This document shows positions 1 through 11,107 of a DNA stretch of 64,000 nt, piece by piece (position 1 is the first letter of the stretch; each line of letters starts with the position of its first letter). The stretch lies in assembly GCF_040958095.1 (NCBI RefSeq), contig NC_091216.1, positions 5,666,688 through 5,730,687 of the forward strand, given 5' to 3'. The notes under the pieces are model-generated. The model had not been told where the DNA came from. It was given only the letters and a program-made list of their open reading frames with translations, and did not search any database. The translations under genes were made by a program, and so were the position numbers. Source of the DNA: Procambarus clarkii. Its lineage: Eukaryota; Arthropoda; Malacostraca; Decapoda; Cambaridae.

Positions 1-1518
1 TGGTGTCAACTTCTTAATGTGTAGTGCCTCTCAGATATCCAGCCGCCTGCTATCGCAGTATCTATCGATGATTTCCATGTTTTTTGTTAAGACTTCTCTG
101 GTGATGGTCTGGTTGTGGGAAGAGATTATTTGTTCCTTAATGGAGCCCTGTTGCTTATGCATCGTTAATCGCCTGGAAAGAGATGTTGTTGTCTTGCCTA
201 TATACTGAATTCTTTGAGGCTTACAGTCCCCAAGTGGGCATTTGAAGGCATAGACGACATTGGTATCTTTTAAAGCGTTCTGCTTTGTGTCTGCAGAGTT
301 TCTCATGAGTAGGTTGGCCGTTTTATTGGTTCTATAGTAGATCGTCAATTGTATCTTCTGATTTTTGTCTGTAGGGATAACGTTTCTATTAACAATATCT
401 TTCAGGACCCTTTCCTCCATATTATGAGTTGTAGAAAAGAAGTTCCTGTAAAATAGTCTAATAGGGGGTACAGGTGTTGTGTTAGTTGTCTCTTCAGAGG
501 TTGCATGGCGTTTCACCTTCCTTCTTATGATGTCTTCAACGAAACCATTGGAGAAGCCATTGTTGACTAGCACCTGCCTTACCCTACAGAGTTCTTCATC
601 GACTTGCTTCCATCCTGAGCTGTGGCTGAGAGCACGGTCGACATAAGCGTTAACGACACTCCTCTTGTACCTGTCTGGGCAGTCACTGTTGGCATTGAGG
701 CACATTCCTATGTTTGTTTCCTTAGTGTAGACCTTAGTGTGGAAACCTACGCTCCTTTCCATGACCGTTGCATCTAGAAAGGGCACTTTCCCATCCTTCT
801 CCATCTCGTAAGTGAAACGCAACACAGAATTCCGCTCAAATGCCTCCTTCAGCTCCTGCAGATGTCTGACATCAGGTACCTGTGTAAAAATGTCGTCAAC
901 ATACCTGCAGTATATGGCCAGTTTCAAGTTCATGTCGACTAGGACCTTCTGTTCGATGGTACCTTTGTAGAAGTTCGCAAACAGGACACCTAGGGGAGAA
1001 CCCATGGTGACCTCATCTACTTGCTTATACATGTGCCCATTCGGGCTCAAGAAGGGTGCCTCTTTAGTACAAGCTTGGAGTAGTTTCCTTAGAATGTTTT
1101 CTGGTATGTCAAGAGGAGTACAGGCCGGATTACGATACACTCTGTCCGCTATCATCCCGATTGTTTCATTCACAGGTACTTTGGTAAACAGTGATTCTAC
1201 GTCAAATGAGGCTCTTATCCCTGTGGCCCGTGTTCCCCGCAGTAAGTCAACAAATTCCTTTGGAGACTTCAGGCTGAAGGTGCAAGGGACATAAGGAGTC
1301 AGCAAGCCGTTGAGTCGCTTTGCCAGTCTGTACGTGGGTATGGGTATCTGGCTAATGATTGCCCGAAGTGGGTTTCCAGGCTTATGTGTTTGACATTTCC
1401 ATACGTGTATCCAGGCTTATATTCCCCAATAATCTTTGGCAGGTGGAGTCCGGATTTCTTGGCGTTCACAGTTTCGATCAATTTGTTGGCCTTTGCCTTC
1501 AATTCGGCTGTAGTGTCC
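1..1518 (-). mobile_element. Penelope-like element copy 1, truncated at both ends
   Basis: Minus-strand PLE reading from the N-terminal side of the reverse transcriptase (RT) to the C-terminal GIY-YIG endonuclease. Visible RT motifs are FDVESLFTKVP, MGSPLGVLFANFYKG and CRYVDDIF, with YVDD as the catalytic pair. The endonuclease shows VVYAFKCPLGDC, then QYIGKTTTSLSRR. The frame from 1305 to 31 is open. A 2-base loss near 1390 (compare the 34.6 kb copy) throws the N-terminal part into another frame, so this is not a functional gene. It runs off the window at base 1. At 1518 it breaks abruptly against an opposite-strand copy of the same family. Confidence 0.9.
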
Positions 1519-1521
1519 CTT

Positions 1522-2002
1522 AAGCACCATACTGTTCCCCGAGCTCAAAGCGGTAGCTAAGAGCCTTCGTGAGAACAAGGACATAGTCATCAGAAGAGGT
1601 GACAAGTCGCCAATATAGGTCATTCTTAAAAAAGACGAATATATGGCGAAAATGAACCTCATTCTCTCTGACCAAACTAAATTCCAAAGGGTAACGAAGG
1701 ACACTACAGCCAAATTGAAGGCAAAGGTCAGCGAATTTATCGAAACTGTGAACGCCAAGAAATCCGGACTCCACCTGCCAAAGATAATTGGGGAATATAA
1801 GCCTGGATACGCGTATGGAAATGTCAAGACACATAAGCCTGGAAACCCACTTCGGCCAATCATTATCCAGATACCCACACCCATGTACAGTCTGGCGAAG
1901 CGACTCAACAGCTTGCTGACTCCTTATGTCCCTTGCATTTTCAGCCTGAAATCTCCAAAGGAATTTGTTGACTTACTGCGGGAACACGGGCCACAGGGAT
2001 AA
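1522..2002 (+). mobile_element. Penelope-like element copy 2, N-terminal fragment
   Basis: Plus-strand PLE fragment equivalent to bases 34330-34805 of the long copy. It encodes the conserved stretch around VNAKKSGLHLPKIIGEYKPG, then NVKTHKPGNPLRPII. An in-frame TAG replaces a tyrosine codon near 1608, and homology stops within the codons before the first catalytic aspartate. It meets copy 1 head to head, so about 300 bases form an imperfect inverted repeat around 1520. Confidence 0.85.
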
Positions 2003-3268
2003 GAGCCTTTGTCGCTCAATCAACTGTCCTACTGGGCTAGCCAAGGAGACAGATTCTTATGATGCTTTTCTGACTGAAAGAAAATCGCTAGGTGCTTGAT
2101 TACACTCCATATTACTTAAAACATTTAACATAGGACTACCCAGACCTGTTAGAGACCTGGTTCCAAGGGGTTGTCATAGCCAGGGGGTGGTTATGGGGGA
2201 CGAGCTCCCATGACCTATAAAATGCTCCTATACGGCATGCGTCTCCAATAGCCTCTGACAACCAAGTCCAACTCCTGGCCTGCATGGGTGGCTTAGTCTT
2301 TAAGTCCGGCGGAACTGCTTTTACCGACAGGAGAAGGCGCGAGGGCATGCCTCTAGTGCCTTAAAACCAGCTGCTCTGGGTAGATGGGACTCGATAGCCT
2401 GGGAAGGCAGCCCACCTAGGGGAAGGAAAACCCTGATTTTAAACCTCCGCTGCCTTGCGGCCATACCCCTTTTATGGGAAAGGCTTCAGGAGTCAACCTC
2501 GAGGAAAAATCCGGAGTTGGAGCCCCTAAGGCAGTTTGTTGTTGACGTCGACCACGTTCTGGCAGCTCCTGTGACGTTGCTGGAACCATGTGTATTGGCA
2601 TTTGCCTTTCTATTGGATAATTTCAGCAACGTGGAGAGGGGGGACCTGCTTCATGGGTAACAGCTTCTCCTCCACATCTAACTACCCAGGCTTTGCGCCC
2701 TGTCAGGGCGCAACTCCATAGTCTTCAGAGACTGAAGGATGCCTACTACTACCCAGACCTGCCGGTGTCCATCCCATGTTGTGTCCCATCTGTGTCCAGC
2801 CTCTAGCGTTTGACCTCAAACTTTGGACAGACAGATAGACATACTACCAGCCTTGTCCATTCCTTGTCCTATGATTAAAACAACATTGCAAGATAAATCG
2901 TATGAGGACCTCTGGGTGATTCACTCGGGATACACAATCCTGCTTTTATTGAATGATCCAATCAGTGGGGTGCCCTGCAGCCCCAGCACTCAACTTACAC
3001 ACAACAAAAAAACGCTAACATTATTCCGCACTGACAGTCAAATAGTGGAAAAATATAGTTGATGCTTTGCTCAATGCTGCATGCTGTATCAGAAAAGGAG
3101 AAAGCCTGCCTCAGAGTGGTGGATGCCCCATGCAAAGGGCTTTCTTTTAGCAGTACCCATGTCAGTAGCAGGAACATGTCTAGATCTAGAGACTCTCTGT
3201 ATGGCAGTGGTTCACCACCTTGGTGCCTCAATTTAGAGTGCATACAAAATTAATTCGCGATAGGGTGG
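2003..3268. other. No gene recognised; moderately GC-rich block
   Basis: Between the PLE and the LTR I see no supportable coding region on either strand. Bases 2140-2790 are less AT-rich than the surroundings and read like part of an old element, but I cannot assign them. A short perfect hairpin stem with arms TGCGCCC and GGGCGCA lies near 2695-2711. Confidence 0.5.
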
Positions 3269-4328
3269 TGTTACGAACCCAAGTTCATCGTCAGAGCACA
3301 GAGCAGCGATGTCAACGCCATCTGTGAGTCCGCTCCCGAAACCTCCAACAACATGGACAAAGCCATCTAGTGATGACGGGAATATACCGGCAAGAGGCGC
3401 TAGATTCCTGTCCTAGTCGGCTTGTGAGGTAGCTGGTGCTGACCTCTAGTGAGGTGGTGTTTAGCAAAGCAGCGCCATCTGTCATAAGCGGAGTTGGGAT
3501 ATATGTGTCTAAGCCAGTAAGTGATGTTTCCTAGTGGTCCCATGTAGTGTCCCAGTGTACTGATGATGTGTCTGTATTCACAGAGTCGACATAGGGCTGC
3601 TGTGATACAAGGACAGTCAGTCTACCCAGGGCAGCCAAGGTATCTACACCAGTCTGCTTTACAGAAGCAGTGAGCCACTGCCGGAAGAGGACCGTGAAGT
3701 GTTCTACTGTCTGCATGTGGAGTGGCAGTGACGGGATTCGCCATACCCGGGGCTGGCTGATAAAAGAGATGACTGACTGAGGTGCCAAAGAGGAGAGTAA
3801 CCAGCGAGTTGCACGAAGCTCCTGCCTAGGGCCAACTGCCCTAGTATCTACAAGTGAAGTGGCCCAACAGCGAGGCTGATTGGTACCTGCCAGCAACAGG
3901 CTAGACTGTGGTTGTGGGGCCTTCACAAAGAGGCACCTAGTGGAATTGTGGTTTGGCTGGCCCGTGGCCAGGGTAGACTCATTTTTGTTTCCCAGTACCT
4001 GCGGAGAGTAGTACCACGGATGAGGAAACACGGTACATGGCTGCTTCGACTGAGCTTTGCCTAGTGTTTAGTGTCTTCTGAGAGAGTCATTGATGTACAT
4101 ATAGTGTAGTAATACTTCCTTTTAAAAGTTTTATATATATATGGTGATGGGAAAAATAATTATATATGGATAAAGTGACGACCTGTTGTATTTAATGTAC
4201 CTTCCCCTTTGGTTTTACTTGCATTATTGAGCTCACCCCTTGAAAGGTACTACTAACTTGGGGCCGGATACCAGAACTTTCGTACCACCAGAAAAAGAAC
4301 CCGGTTGCGTCCCATTAAGGCCATAACA
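3269..4328 (+). mobile_element. 5' LTR of a decayed LTR retrotransposon
   Basis: Begins TGTTACGAACCC and ends CCATAACA, the TG...CA form of LTRs. Both ends match the LTRs of the complete element at 19.07-24.72 kb: the same start on its coding strand and the same GTTGCGTCCC block near the end. About 1060 bp. The sequence that follows has the same primer-binding-like motif and gag leader. No matching 3' LTR was found downstream, so this copy is 3'-truncated or too decayed to recognise. Confidence 0.8.
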
Positions 4329-4332
4329 TAAT

Positions 4333-4351
4333 TGGCATCCCCAGCGGGATC
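4333..4351 (+). other. Candidate primer-binding site
   Basis: TGGCATCCCCAGCGGGATC starts four bases after the LTR end. It begins with TGG, as expected for a site complementary to a tRNA 3' CCA end. The same motif sits at the same offset in the complete element (minus strand from 23704). I did not identify the tRNA. Confidence 0.6.
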
Positions 4352-4552
4352 CGACCTCTTGTCAAGTACGTTTGACAGGGGTGGTGACGTAGTGCAATCC
4401 CCTTTGAATAATTCCCTTGTTTGCTATTTTAGAACGTTACACGTGCGGTGCTCAGAGTGATTAAGTGCAGTATTGGCGAGTGCAGTGCTCGGTGTGTTAA
4501 GTGCTCAACTGAAGCGGTGTGTTAAGTGTTCGTGCTCCACTTAGCTGATAAA

Positions 4553-6894
4553 ATGGCCGAGAGAGCGACCATTGAGGATCTGGACGATGTTCAGGAATTT
4601 CTGAACAAGGAGAACTGTTTTGCTAGATTGAAATATCTGGGAAAGCGAGAACTTGTGCAAGGGAGTGCCTATCTGGAGATCAAAATACATGAGAGTGATT
4701 CCCGTGTTGAGATCTTATCGAAGGTCCATAAGCACTTAAAGGCCGGGGAGAAGAAGGAAAGCAAGGCACAGAGTGTAAAGGAAAGTGTGGTGGCTTCCGC
4801 TGAACAGGAAGATAAAGGTAGTGACGGTGAAAGTGATGCGGGTGAAATGAATATAAGTTTTCTAACTGTCAAAATGTGTACCTTAGAAATAAATCGTGAG
4901 ATACAGTGGAAGAAGTTAGAAATAGAACGGGAAATGAAGGAAAAGGAAATGGCGAAGGAAATGGCTTTGAAAGAGAAGGAAATGGAAATGAAACGTTTGG
5001 AATTACAGGAAAGAGAAAAGGAAAGAGAAGAAAAAGAGAAGGAAAGAGAAGAAAGAAGAGAAGGAGAAGAACAAGAAAGAGAAGAAAAGGAGAAGGAAAG
5101 AGAAGAAAAGGAGAAGGAAAGACTACACGAGTTAGAAGTACTACGATTAGGTGGTAGGAGGGAAACAAGGGAAACAAGTAGTTTCGATCCGGTGAGAAAA
5201 ATAAAGATGGTCCCTAAATTCCATGAAAAGGAAGTTTCGAAGTTCTTCGCAGCCTTCGAGAAGGTTGCTGCCTCTTTGGATTGGCCAAAGGAGAATTGGG
5301 CTATCATGATACAGTCCGTCTTGACTGGGAAGGCCCAAATTGCTTTCTTCACGTGGTCCCTTGATGACTCCAGTGATTACGACAAGGTGAAGAAGGTAGT
5401 GATCATGGCTTATTAGTTGGTGCCTGAAGCTTATAGGCTAAAGTTCAGGAATCTGAAGAAGACCCGGAGCACACGTTCACCGAGTTTGCAGACATCAAGG
5501 AACGGCTTTTTCAGGAGTGGTGTGCACCTCGAAAGGTGAAAACGAAAGAAGAATTCGAGCAGCTCGTTTTGTTGGAGGACTTTAAGGAATGTCTGTCTGG
5601 AGATCTAAAGACATACCTAGAAGAGCAGTAGGTAGAGACCTTGAGTGCGGCAGCAGCTATGGCTGAGGAGTACATCCTAACTCATCGGTCCTCTGCCAGG
5701 TATGTCCCGAAGACTCATCCACGTCTGTTTGCCAAATCTCGTCCAAAAGAAGAGAGATCTGTCCCACAAAGTGCTATGAAGACGTCCCCAGGTAGTCCCC
5801 GAAGGACTAGTCCTAACAGTCCGAAACACCGTAGTCCAAGGAGGAACGTAGTGTGTTGGACTTGTGGGCAGATAGGGCATGTTGCTGCTATGTGCCGAGG
5901 CAGAAGAAGTAACGGCCCACATAGGGAAGTAATGCTGATGGGTTATGTGACACCACCAGTGGGAACCCAGTGTCTAATGACTAGTAGAGAAGGACCAGGA
6001 TTGTTTGCCCCTCACACTTCAGGCGGGTATGTAACGAGTAATCATACTGGTAGATCAGTTGTAGTGCTCAGAGATAGTGGAGCAGCCCAGTCCCTGATCG
6101 TGAGAGACTCGTTACCCGAGGAAATGAGTGTTGACGGGAGGCAAAAGGTTGTCCTAGTGGGGGGTTTCCTTTGACGAGGTACGTTGACCCCTTAGTGCAA
6201 ATACACCTAGACTCGCCCTACTTCAGTGGCAGATGTGCGTTGGCAGTAGTTGATACCTGCCTATAGCTGGGATAAACGTAGTACTAGCCAACGACTTGGC
6301 GACAGGATGGAACTACGATCGTCTCAAGATTGTGGACGAGCCAGCTGGAGCAGCAATAAGGTCTGAGGTGACAGCAGGACACATTAATACCCAGGTACAG
6401 GCAGATTTGAAAGTATATAACTTGTTTAATTTTTCCTCTTCCCAACAGATCCAGAGCTTTCCAACAGATTCTGCTGACTCTTCTCCCGACGAAAAACATG
6501 AGGCTACAGTGACAGAAGCAACTGAGCAAGAGGAGGGGCCTCATGTACAAGCGCTCACGGATACCCAAGAGTCTGGAGAGATGGCAGATGAGTACTTGCG
6601 GTATGGCAAGGTACAATGTTCACTGAACTGGCCAGAGATTCCCCAGACGTCAAAGGTATGTGAGGTATGTGCGCAGGTTCTAGTGCCCTCTTTGATCCAA
6701 TCCAGGTTAATGGATATAGCCGGCTATGGATATTACAGGCTCATGAAAGTAATCCATTATTAGCCAAATGTTTGTTGGCGGTATTTTGTTTTATTCTTGT
6801 GTGTGGTCTAAGTAAGGACCAGTGGACGAACCACTGGTTGTTTATGATCATGGTGAAGGATAAGAAAATTCACTTAATGTATTTTAACCCTTAA
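4553..6894 (+). pseudogene. Gag-protease pseudogene of LTR element (SCAN-like capsid)
   Basis: Starts MAERATIEDLDDVQEF, collinear with the intact gag at 23255. The order is: N-terminal domain, a long charged Glu/Lys/Arg coiled-coil stretch (about 4890-5130), a SCAN/Gypsy-type capsid region (KFFAAFEKVAASLDWPKE), a CCHC zinc knuckle (CWTCGQIGHVAAMC, near 5850) and a retropepsin-like motif (VVLRDSGAAQSLI, near 6060). A hydrophobic segment (CLLAVFCFILVC, near 6770) follows. Breaks: TAG for Gln at 5414, a frameshift near 5460, TAG near 5630, a frameshift near 6165 and more beyond. No RT or integrase lies between the protease and the hydrophobic region, as in the intact copy. Confidence 0.88.
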
Positions 6895-7011
6895 ATTGCG
6901 GTTATCATTTTATGTTGATGCCTCGGGTGATGCCGTTATTATCTATGTTACTTTACTTGTTATTGTCACTCGCTTTATACAAATTATATAAATGCAGGTA
7001 CAATATATCTG

Positions 7012-7125
7012 TATGGGCGTACTAGAGGTAACAGGCCCCTGGAGGTATTTTGTTATCGTACTTAACTGCTCAGTATGTAATTAGATTTCCTTATACCACA
7101 AGCTAACCCTCAGTTACTGACATAT
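7012..7125 (+). repeat. Direct duplication, copy A
   Basis: About 115 bases beginning TATGGGCGTACTAGAGGTAA recur with roughly 10-15 percent differences at 7500-7618. Shared blocks include CCCCTGGAGGTATT and AACTGCTCAGTATG. The stretch lies downstream of the gag pseudogene and may belong to its 3' part, but no LTR is visible there. Confidence 0.7.
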
Positions 7126-7499
7126 GACAGTTCGACTTTTCCTACCAGTGTTTAAAAACCTTTTTTGAGCAACATTGCCGGAGTAGCAGCAGTGGAGTGT
7201 GTTGCAAGAAACTTCCATTGATCAGTCCCAGAAGCAAGTATACGTGCAATTCTTGTGTACATATTACATTGCAGACCTATATACAGTTACAATTATGTCA
7301 ACAGTGTGTAGTGTAAAGATATAAACCATCCAACTTGAGCATGACAACCCTCGCCCCTACATGGCGAGGCAACACATTGCGTTGCCATGTGTCTGATCAA
7401 TACCCTCCCAGCTTTCCCTCCACGTGGATGAAACCAACGAATACCAAGAATTTTTTAGTCGTGGGGAAGGGGAAGCAATGCTCTTTATATTTACATATT

Positions 7500-7618
7500 T
7501 ATATTTGTGGACGTATTAGAGGTAACAGACCCCTGGAGGTATTCGCTTTCGAACTTAACTGCTCAGTATGGGATTAGATTACCTTGTACCACAAGATAGC
7601 CCTCAGTTACCCACATAT
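7500..7618 (+). repeat. Direct duplication, copy B
   Basis: Second copy of the block at 7012-7125, starting TGTGGACGTATTAGAGGTAA and ending in CTCAGTTACCCACATATCAC. The sequence between the two copies (7126-7499) shows no recognisable gene. Confidence 0.7.
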
Positions 7619-7805
7619 CACAGGGTATACAAATGATATTTGTATCATTTTATATGATTTTTTTTTGGTAAGAAAGGCGAATGAAAACAGGTAAAGTGAC
7701 ATGTTTTACGACAGATAAACACAGAGTGTTGAGAAAACTGTATATGTTTAGCTCAGCTTGTACATTTGTAGACCATGAGGCGTTGTCGTAAGTGTGAGGA
7801 CTTAC

Positions 7806-7920
7806 CTGTGTTCCAAGTGTAGTTGGTGATGTGATGGGCGTCGCGGGCTCTGAGTGGACTGGCCGCCCACAGCCACACCGTCATGCTCACCACCCTCCAG
7901 AGCGAGCCACAGCGGAACAT
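7806..7920 (-). CDS. Putative first coding exon of a secreted or membrane host protein
   Basis: On the minus strand an ATG at 7920 (A at -3, a good start context) opens 38 codons. They begin MFRCGSLW, pass through a hydrophobic stretch (MTVWLWAA) typical of a signal peptide, then reach an N-glycosylation sequon (NYT). The exon ends ACAG|GTAAGT at 7806/7805, a full consensus 5' splice donor, giving a phase-1 intron. Phase-1 introns just after a signal-peptide exon are common in animal secreted proteins and receptors. The block is GC-rich against AT-rich flanks and matches no repeat elsewhere in the window. No downstream exon (lower coordinates) was recognised. I cannot name the protein, and a chance ORF is possible. 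Confidence 0.4.
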
Positions 7921-8175
7921 TGTGATACGTGAACCAGGGCTGGTGTATGTCCCGCCCCTGTGGTGCTGTGCCGGCGCTGTCCTGGTGCCTCGATCACCCC
8001 TCACTGCTGGTCACGGCACGAGAGACAACGGGGGTTAGTTACTGTAATATTAATCTCTATTATCTTACATAATATAAATAAATACTCTTTTATCACCCTG
8101 AAGAGCAACTGTTATAATCATGTGTTACTACGATGACCAACTCTCTCTGATTAACACAAGAGACCCTCTGCTGAG

Positions 8176-9144
8176 TGTTACGTACCCCTATTGGATACGT
8201 ATATATATATTAAATAATTTACTTGTTCCATGCATCATTACTTGTATGTGCTTATATATTATATTATTACTTGTATGTGCTTATATATTATATCATTACT
8301 TGTATGTGCTTATATATTATATCATTACTTGTATGTGCTTATATATTATATTTTTGGTAATGATCATCTAGATGACCATACCGTGAGAAACCATTATATT
8401 TTATGTAATGATCATCTAGTCGACCTTACTGTGAGAAAGTTATATTTTGTCATGATCATCTAGTTGGCAACACCGTGAGAATCCGTTTTAGTTGGTCACC
8501 TCGTTGGCAACACCGTGAGAAATATTTACTTCCTGCTATGTTGGGCAGTTGCCAGCAATTTCCTCTTTATTTTTATAAATATATAACTGTATTAAACTAC
8601 ATTATCTCTGTTTATGCATGTAAATCTGATCATTCTTTAATATAGTTAATTAATGATTACCTTATTCCCATTATATGGCTCCATTTAAGTAAAATTAATA
8701 TTAATAAAAATTGTCATTCGATATGTTGTGAGGAAGCGAGAAGCGACTCTCCGCCTGGGAATTTAATTAGCATCTGGTAGACTCACGGAGGATAAACACC
8801 TAGGAGTTAAGTGGCTGTTATATATATATATATATATATTGTTTTGCTGTAGTATATTAGTCTGTGGAGACATAATTTTATTTTGATTTACATGTGATAG
8901 TGCCCATTGGTTGATTGATATATATAATACTGATAATTAACTGAAATATTATTGTAATATACACGCTATAGTTTATATGTGTAATTAATTATTCCTGGGG
9001 GTGATTAATGCTAATTCTTGCATGTACGAACCATGGGTTTATTCTGGTGACACACCTTTAGATTGCAGCGTCGTTCAATGTCCCTAGACTAAAATATATT
9101 TGTCGCTGTAACGTGTCACGAGCAATAAAGTACGGTTCGTAACA
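8176..9144. mobile_element. Solo LTR inserted in a 44-bp minisatellite
   Basis: 969 bases bounded by TGTTACG and CGTAACA and flanked on both sides by CTGAG (8171-8175 and 9145-9149). That is a perfect 5-bp target duplication. Both flanks are parts of the same minisatellite unit, so removing the insert and one CTGAG restores the array. Only the ends resemble the 19-24 kb LTR family, and the interior looks unrelated. An AATAAA lies near 9124 on the plus strand, but orientation is not settled. Confidence 0.82.
8239..8351. repeat. 29-bp tandem repeat within the solo LTR
   Basis: About four near-perfect copies of a 29-bp unit containing TTACTTGTATGTGCTTATAT. It is followed (8360-8520) by looser repeats of GATCATCTAG with ACCGTGAGAA. 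These repeats lie inside the LTR and are absent from the other LTRs in the window. Confidence 0.85.
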
Positions 9145-9575
9145 CTGAGCACTTTCCAGTCTCACAAATCAACACAAGGAGCCCTCTGCTGTGCACCTTC
9201 CAGTCTCACAAGTCAACACAAGGAGCCCTCTGCTGTGCACCTTCCAGTCTCACAAGTCAACACAAGGAGCCCTCTGCTGTGCACCTTCCAGTCTCACAAG
9301 TCAACACAAGGAGCCCTCTGCTGTGCACCTTCCAGTCTCACAAGTCAACACAAGGAGCCCTCTGCTGTGCACCTTCCAGTCTCACAAGTCAACACAAGTA
9401 ACCCTCCGCTGAGCGCCTTCCAGTCTCACAAGTCAACACAAGGAGCCCTCTGCTGTGCACCTTCCAGTCTCACAAGTCAACACAAGGAGCCCTCTGCTGT
9501 GCACCTTCCAGTCTCACAAGTCAACAAAGGAGCCCTCCGCTGTGCACCTTTCAGTCTCACAAGTCAACAAGACCT
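9145..9575. repeat. 44-bp minisatellite
   Basis: About ten copies of a 44-bp unit (CACCTTCCAGTCTCACAAGT plus CAACACAAGGAGCCCTCTGC and four more bases). Another partial unit sits at 8130-8175 on the far side of the solo LTR, showing that the array predates the insertion. Because 44 is not a multiple of three, the open frames over the array simply cycle through three peptides. I do not regard them as genes. Confidence 0.95.
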
Positions 9576-10325
9576 GACCAGACCAATCAGGTGCCCTCCG
9601 GAGGTGTCAGAGGACCTCCTGGACCACTTTCACCATGACGTTGTAAGGCTGGCTTGACCTAATGGCTTCTTCCATTGATCTGTCAGTGAAGGTTTTAGTT
9701 TATTTAGACGCTCAATTCTTACATAATTTTATTATTAGAGTCATTTCATATATAATACACTTAATATGCAATAAATGAGGATGCCTGTCTGTCTCTGCTA
9801 GTTACAAGGATAAAGGCTTGTAACTAGAATTGTGTCATGGGGGGGGGGGACAGGTCAGTGCCCATGCCCCACTTGAGGGAGAGCGGCTCTAATGAACTTG
9901 ATGAACACAAGATGATCTTGAGCCTCATGCCGGAATCCAAAAGAATTTTATCATGGAATCATCATATTATTCAGGGGCTTACAACACTAAAATGGTGCTA
10001 ATGTTTGAGGTCGATCTAGGTACGGGCTAGGGACTCTAACTAGTCACATATATATCCAGTCCTTCCCCCTGTTTACTTTATACATATAGTAACGATTAGG
10101 ACTATCGTAAATATATTCACGTCAGAGGCAGCGAGGAAAGAGAAATCGTTACTAATGAATTTGGACATTGCAGAGAAATGCAATGTTGCAGAGAAAATTT
10201 AACTTAAGCTAACCTTCCTAGGCCTAACACATACTATATGACGCCTAATATAGCACATATATGTGCTATATTAAGCCTAGGAATGTTTAAGTTTGGATTT
10301 TACCTTTATTTTTTTCTAGCTGTAT
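9576..10325. other. No gene recognised
   Basis: AT-rich unique-looking sequence with a (G)10 run near 9840 and no supportable ORF. A perfect 28-bp palindrome at 10246-10273 is listed separately. Confidence 0.5.
10246..10273. repeat. Perfect 28-bp palindrome
   Basis: The arm TAATATAGCACATA is followed at once by its exact reverse complement, with no loop. The wider flanks also pair imperfectly (CCTAGGCC on the left, GCCTAGG on the right). It could extrude a cruciform or be the junction of a small foldback element. Confidence 0.9.
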
Positions 10326-11107
10326 AATGAGAATAGTACCAAATTCTACTATAGCCATATACGTTAGGGACAATTTGAAATGTAGTCTCAAAGAAGGAAT
10401 CAAAACTGAGCCACACACAGAAACTATTTGGATAGAATTAAACGAAAAAGCAAATAATGGTATAATAGGAGTTATATATAGGCCACCAAATTTAGACAGA
10501 ATGGAAGCAAAGCATCTATGGGATGAAATATCTAGAGCATCTAGATCTAACAGTATTTATGTCATGGGTGACTTTAATTTTAGCGGAATAAACTGGTTGA
10601 ACAAAACAGGGAATAGTGAAGCAGAAGATTTTCTAGAATTAATTGACGATTGCTTTCTTACGCAACACATAAAGGAACCAACGCGGGAAAATAATATTTT
10701 AGATTTAGTTTTAACTAACAGGGAAACACAAATTAAGGACATCGAAATAGGGAGTGAGCTAGGGAACAGTGATCATAAAGAAATCAGATTTAGCATAGAA
10801 TGGAATAGACCTGTAGGAGAAAATTCTGTTAAAGTACCTGATTTTCGAAAAGCTAATTTCAATAACCTAAGAAATTTATTGGGTCAAATAGATTGGAAAG
10901 TCTTGGGTATGGGGTGTGGGCCGGTCTTGGAGCTAGACGTGAACCCAGCGATAGATGACGTAAAAGGGGTTTTCGATGTGGACTCAAAATATAACCTATT
11001 AAAAAATATTCTAAGCGAAGCCAAGGAACGTAGTATACCATATAAATTGAATAGATCGAATACTAATGACCCAAAGTGGATAACAAAGAATTTGAAGAAC
11101 CTTATAA
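10326..11107 (+). mobile_element. CR1-like LINE fragment, endonuclease region
   Basis: Plus-strand piece of the LINE family whose full ORF lies at 11160-14129. It encodes the APE-type endonuclease from VAIYVRDNLKCSL to the region before the RT. It carries VIYRPPN, GDFNFSGINW and the SDHKEI triad and is open throughout. At about 11107 it switches directly into the 3' end of the minus-strand copy, which adds a chimeric tail to the ORF. Confidence 0.9.

Noticed and set aside
3531..4031. 166-codon minus-strand ORF
   Set aside because: Lies within the 5' LTR, has no domain, and has no counterpart in the other LTR copies.
8176..9144. 3' LTR partner of the 3269-4328 LTR
   Set aside because: It has its own matching CTGAG duplication and its interior does not match, so it is a separate insertion.
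10859..11041. Minus-strand ORF in the LINE endonuclease fragment
   Set aside because: Shadow of the plus-strand endonuclease coding sequence.
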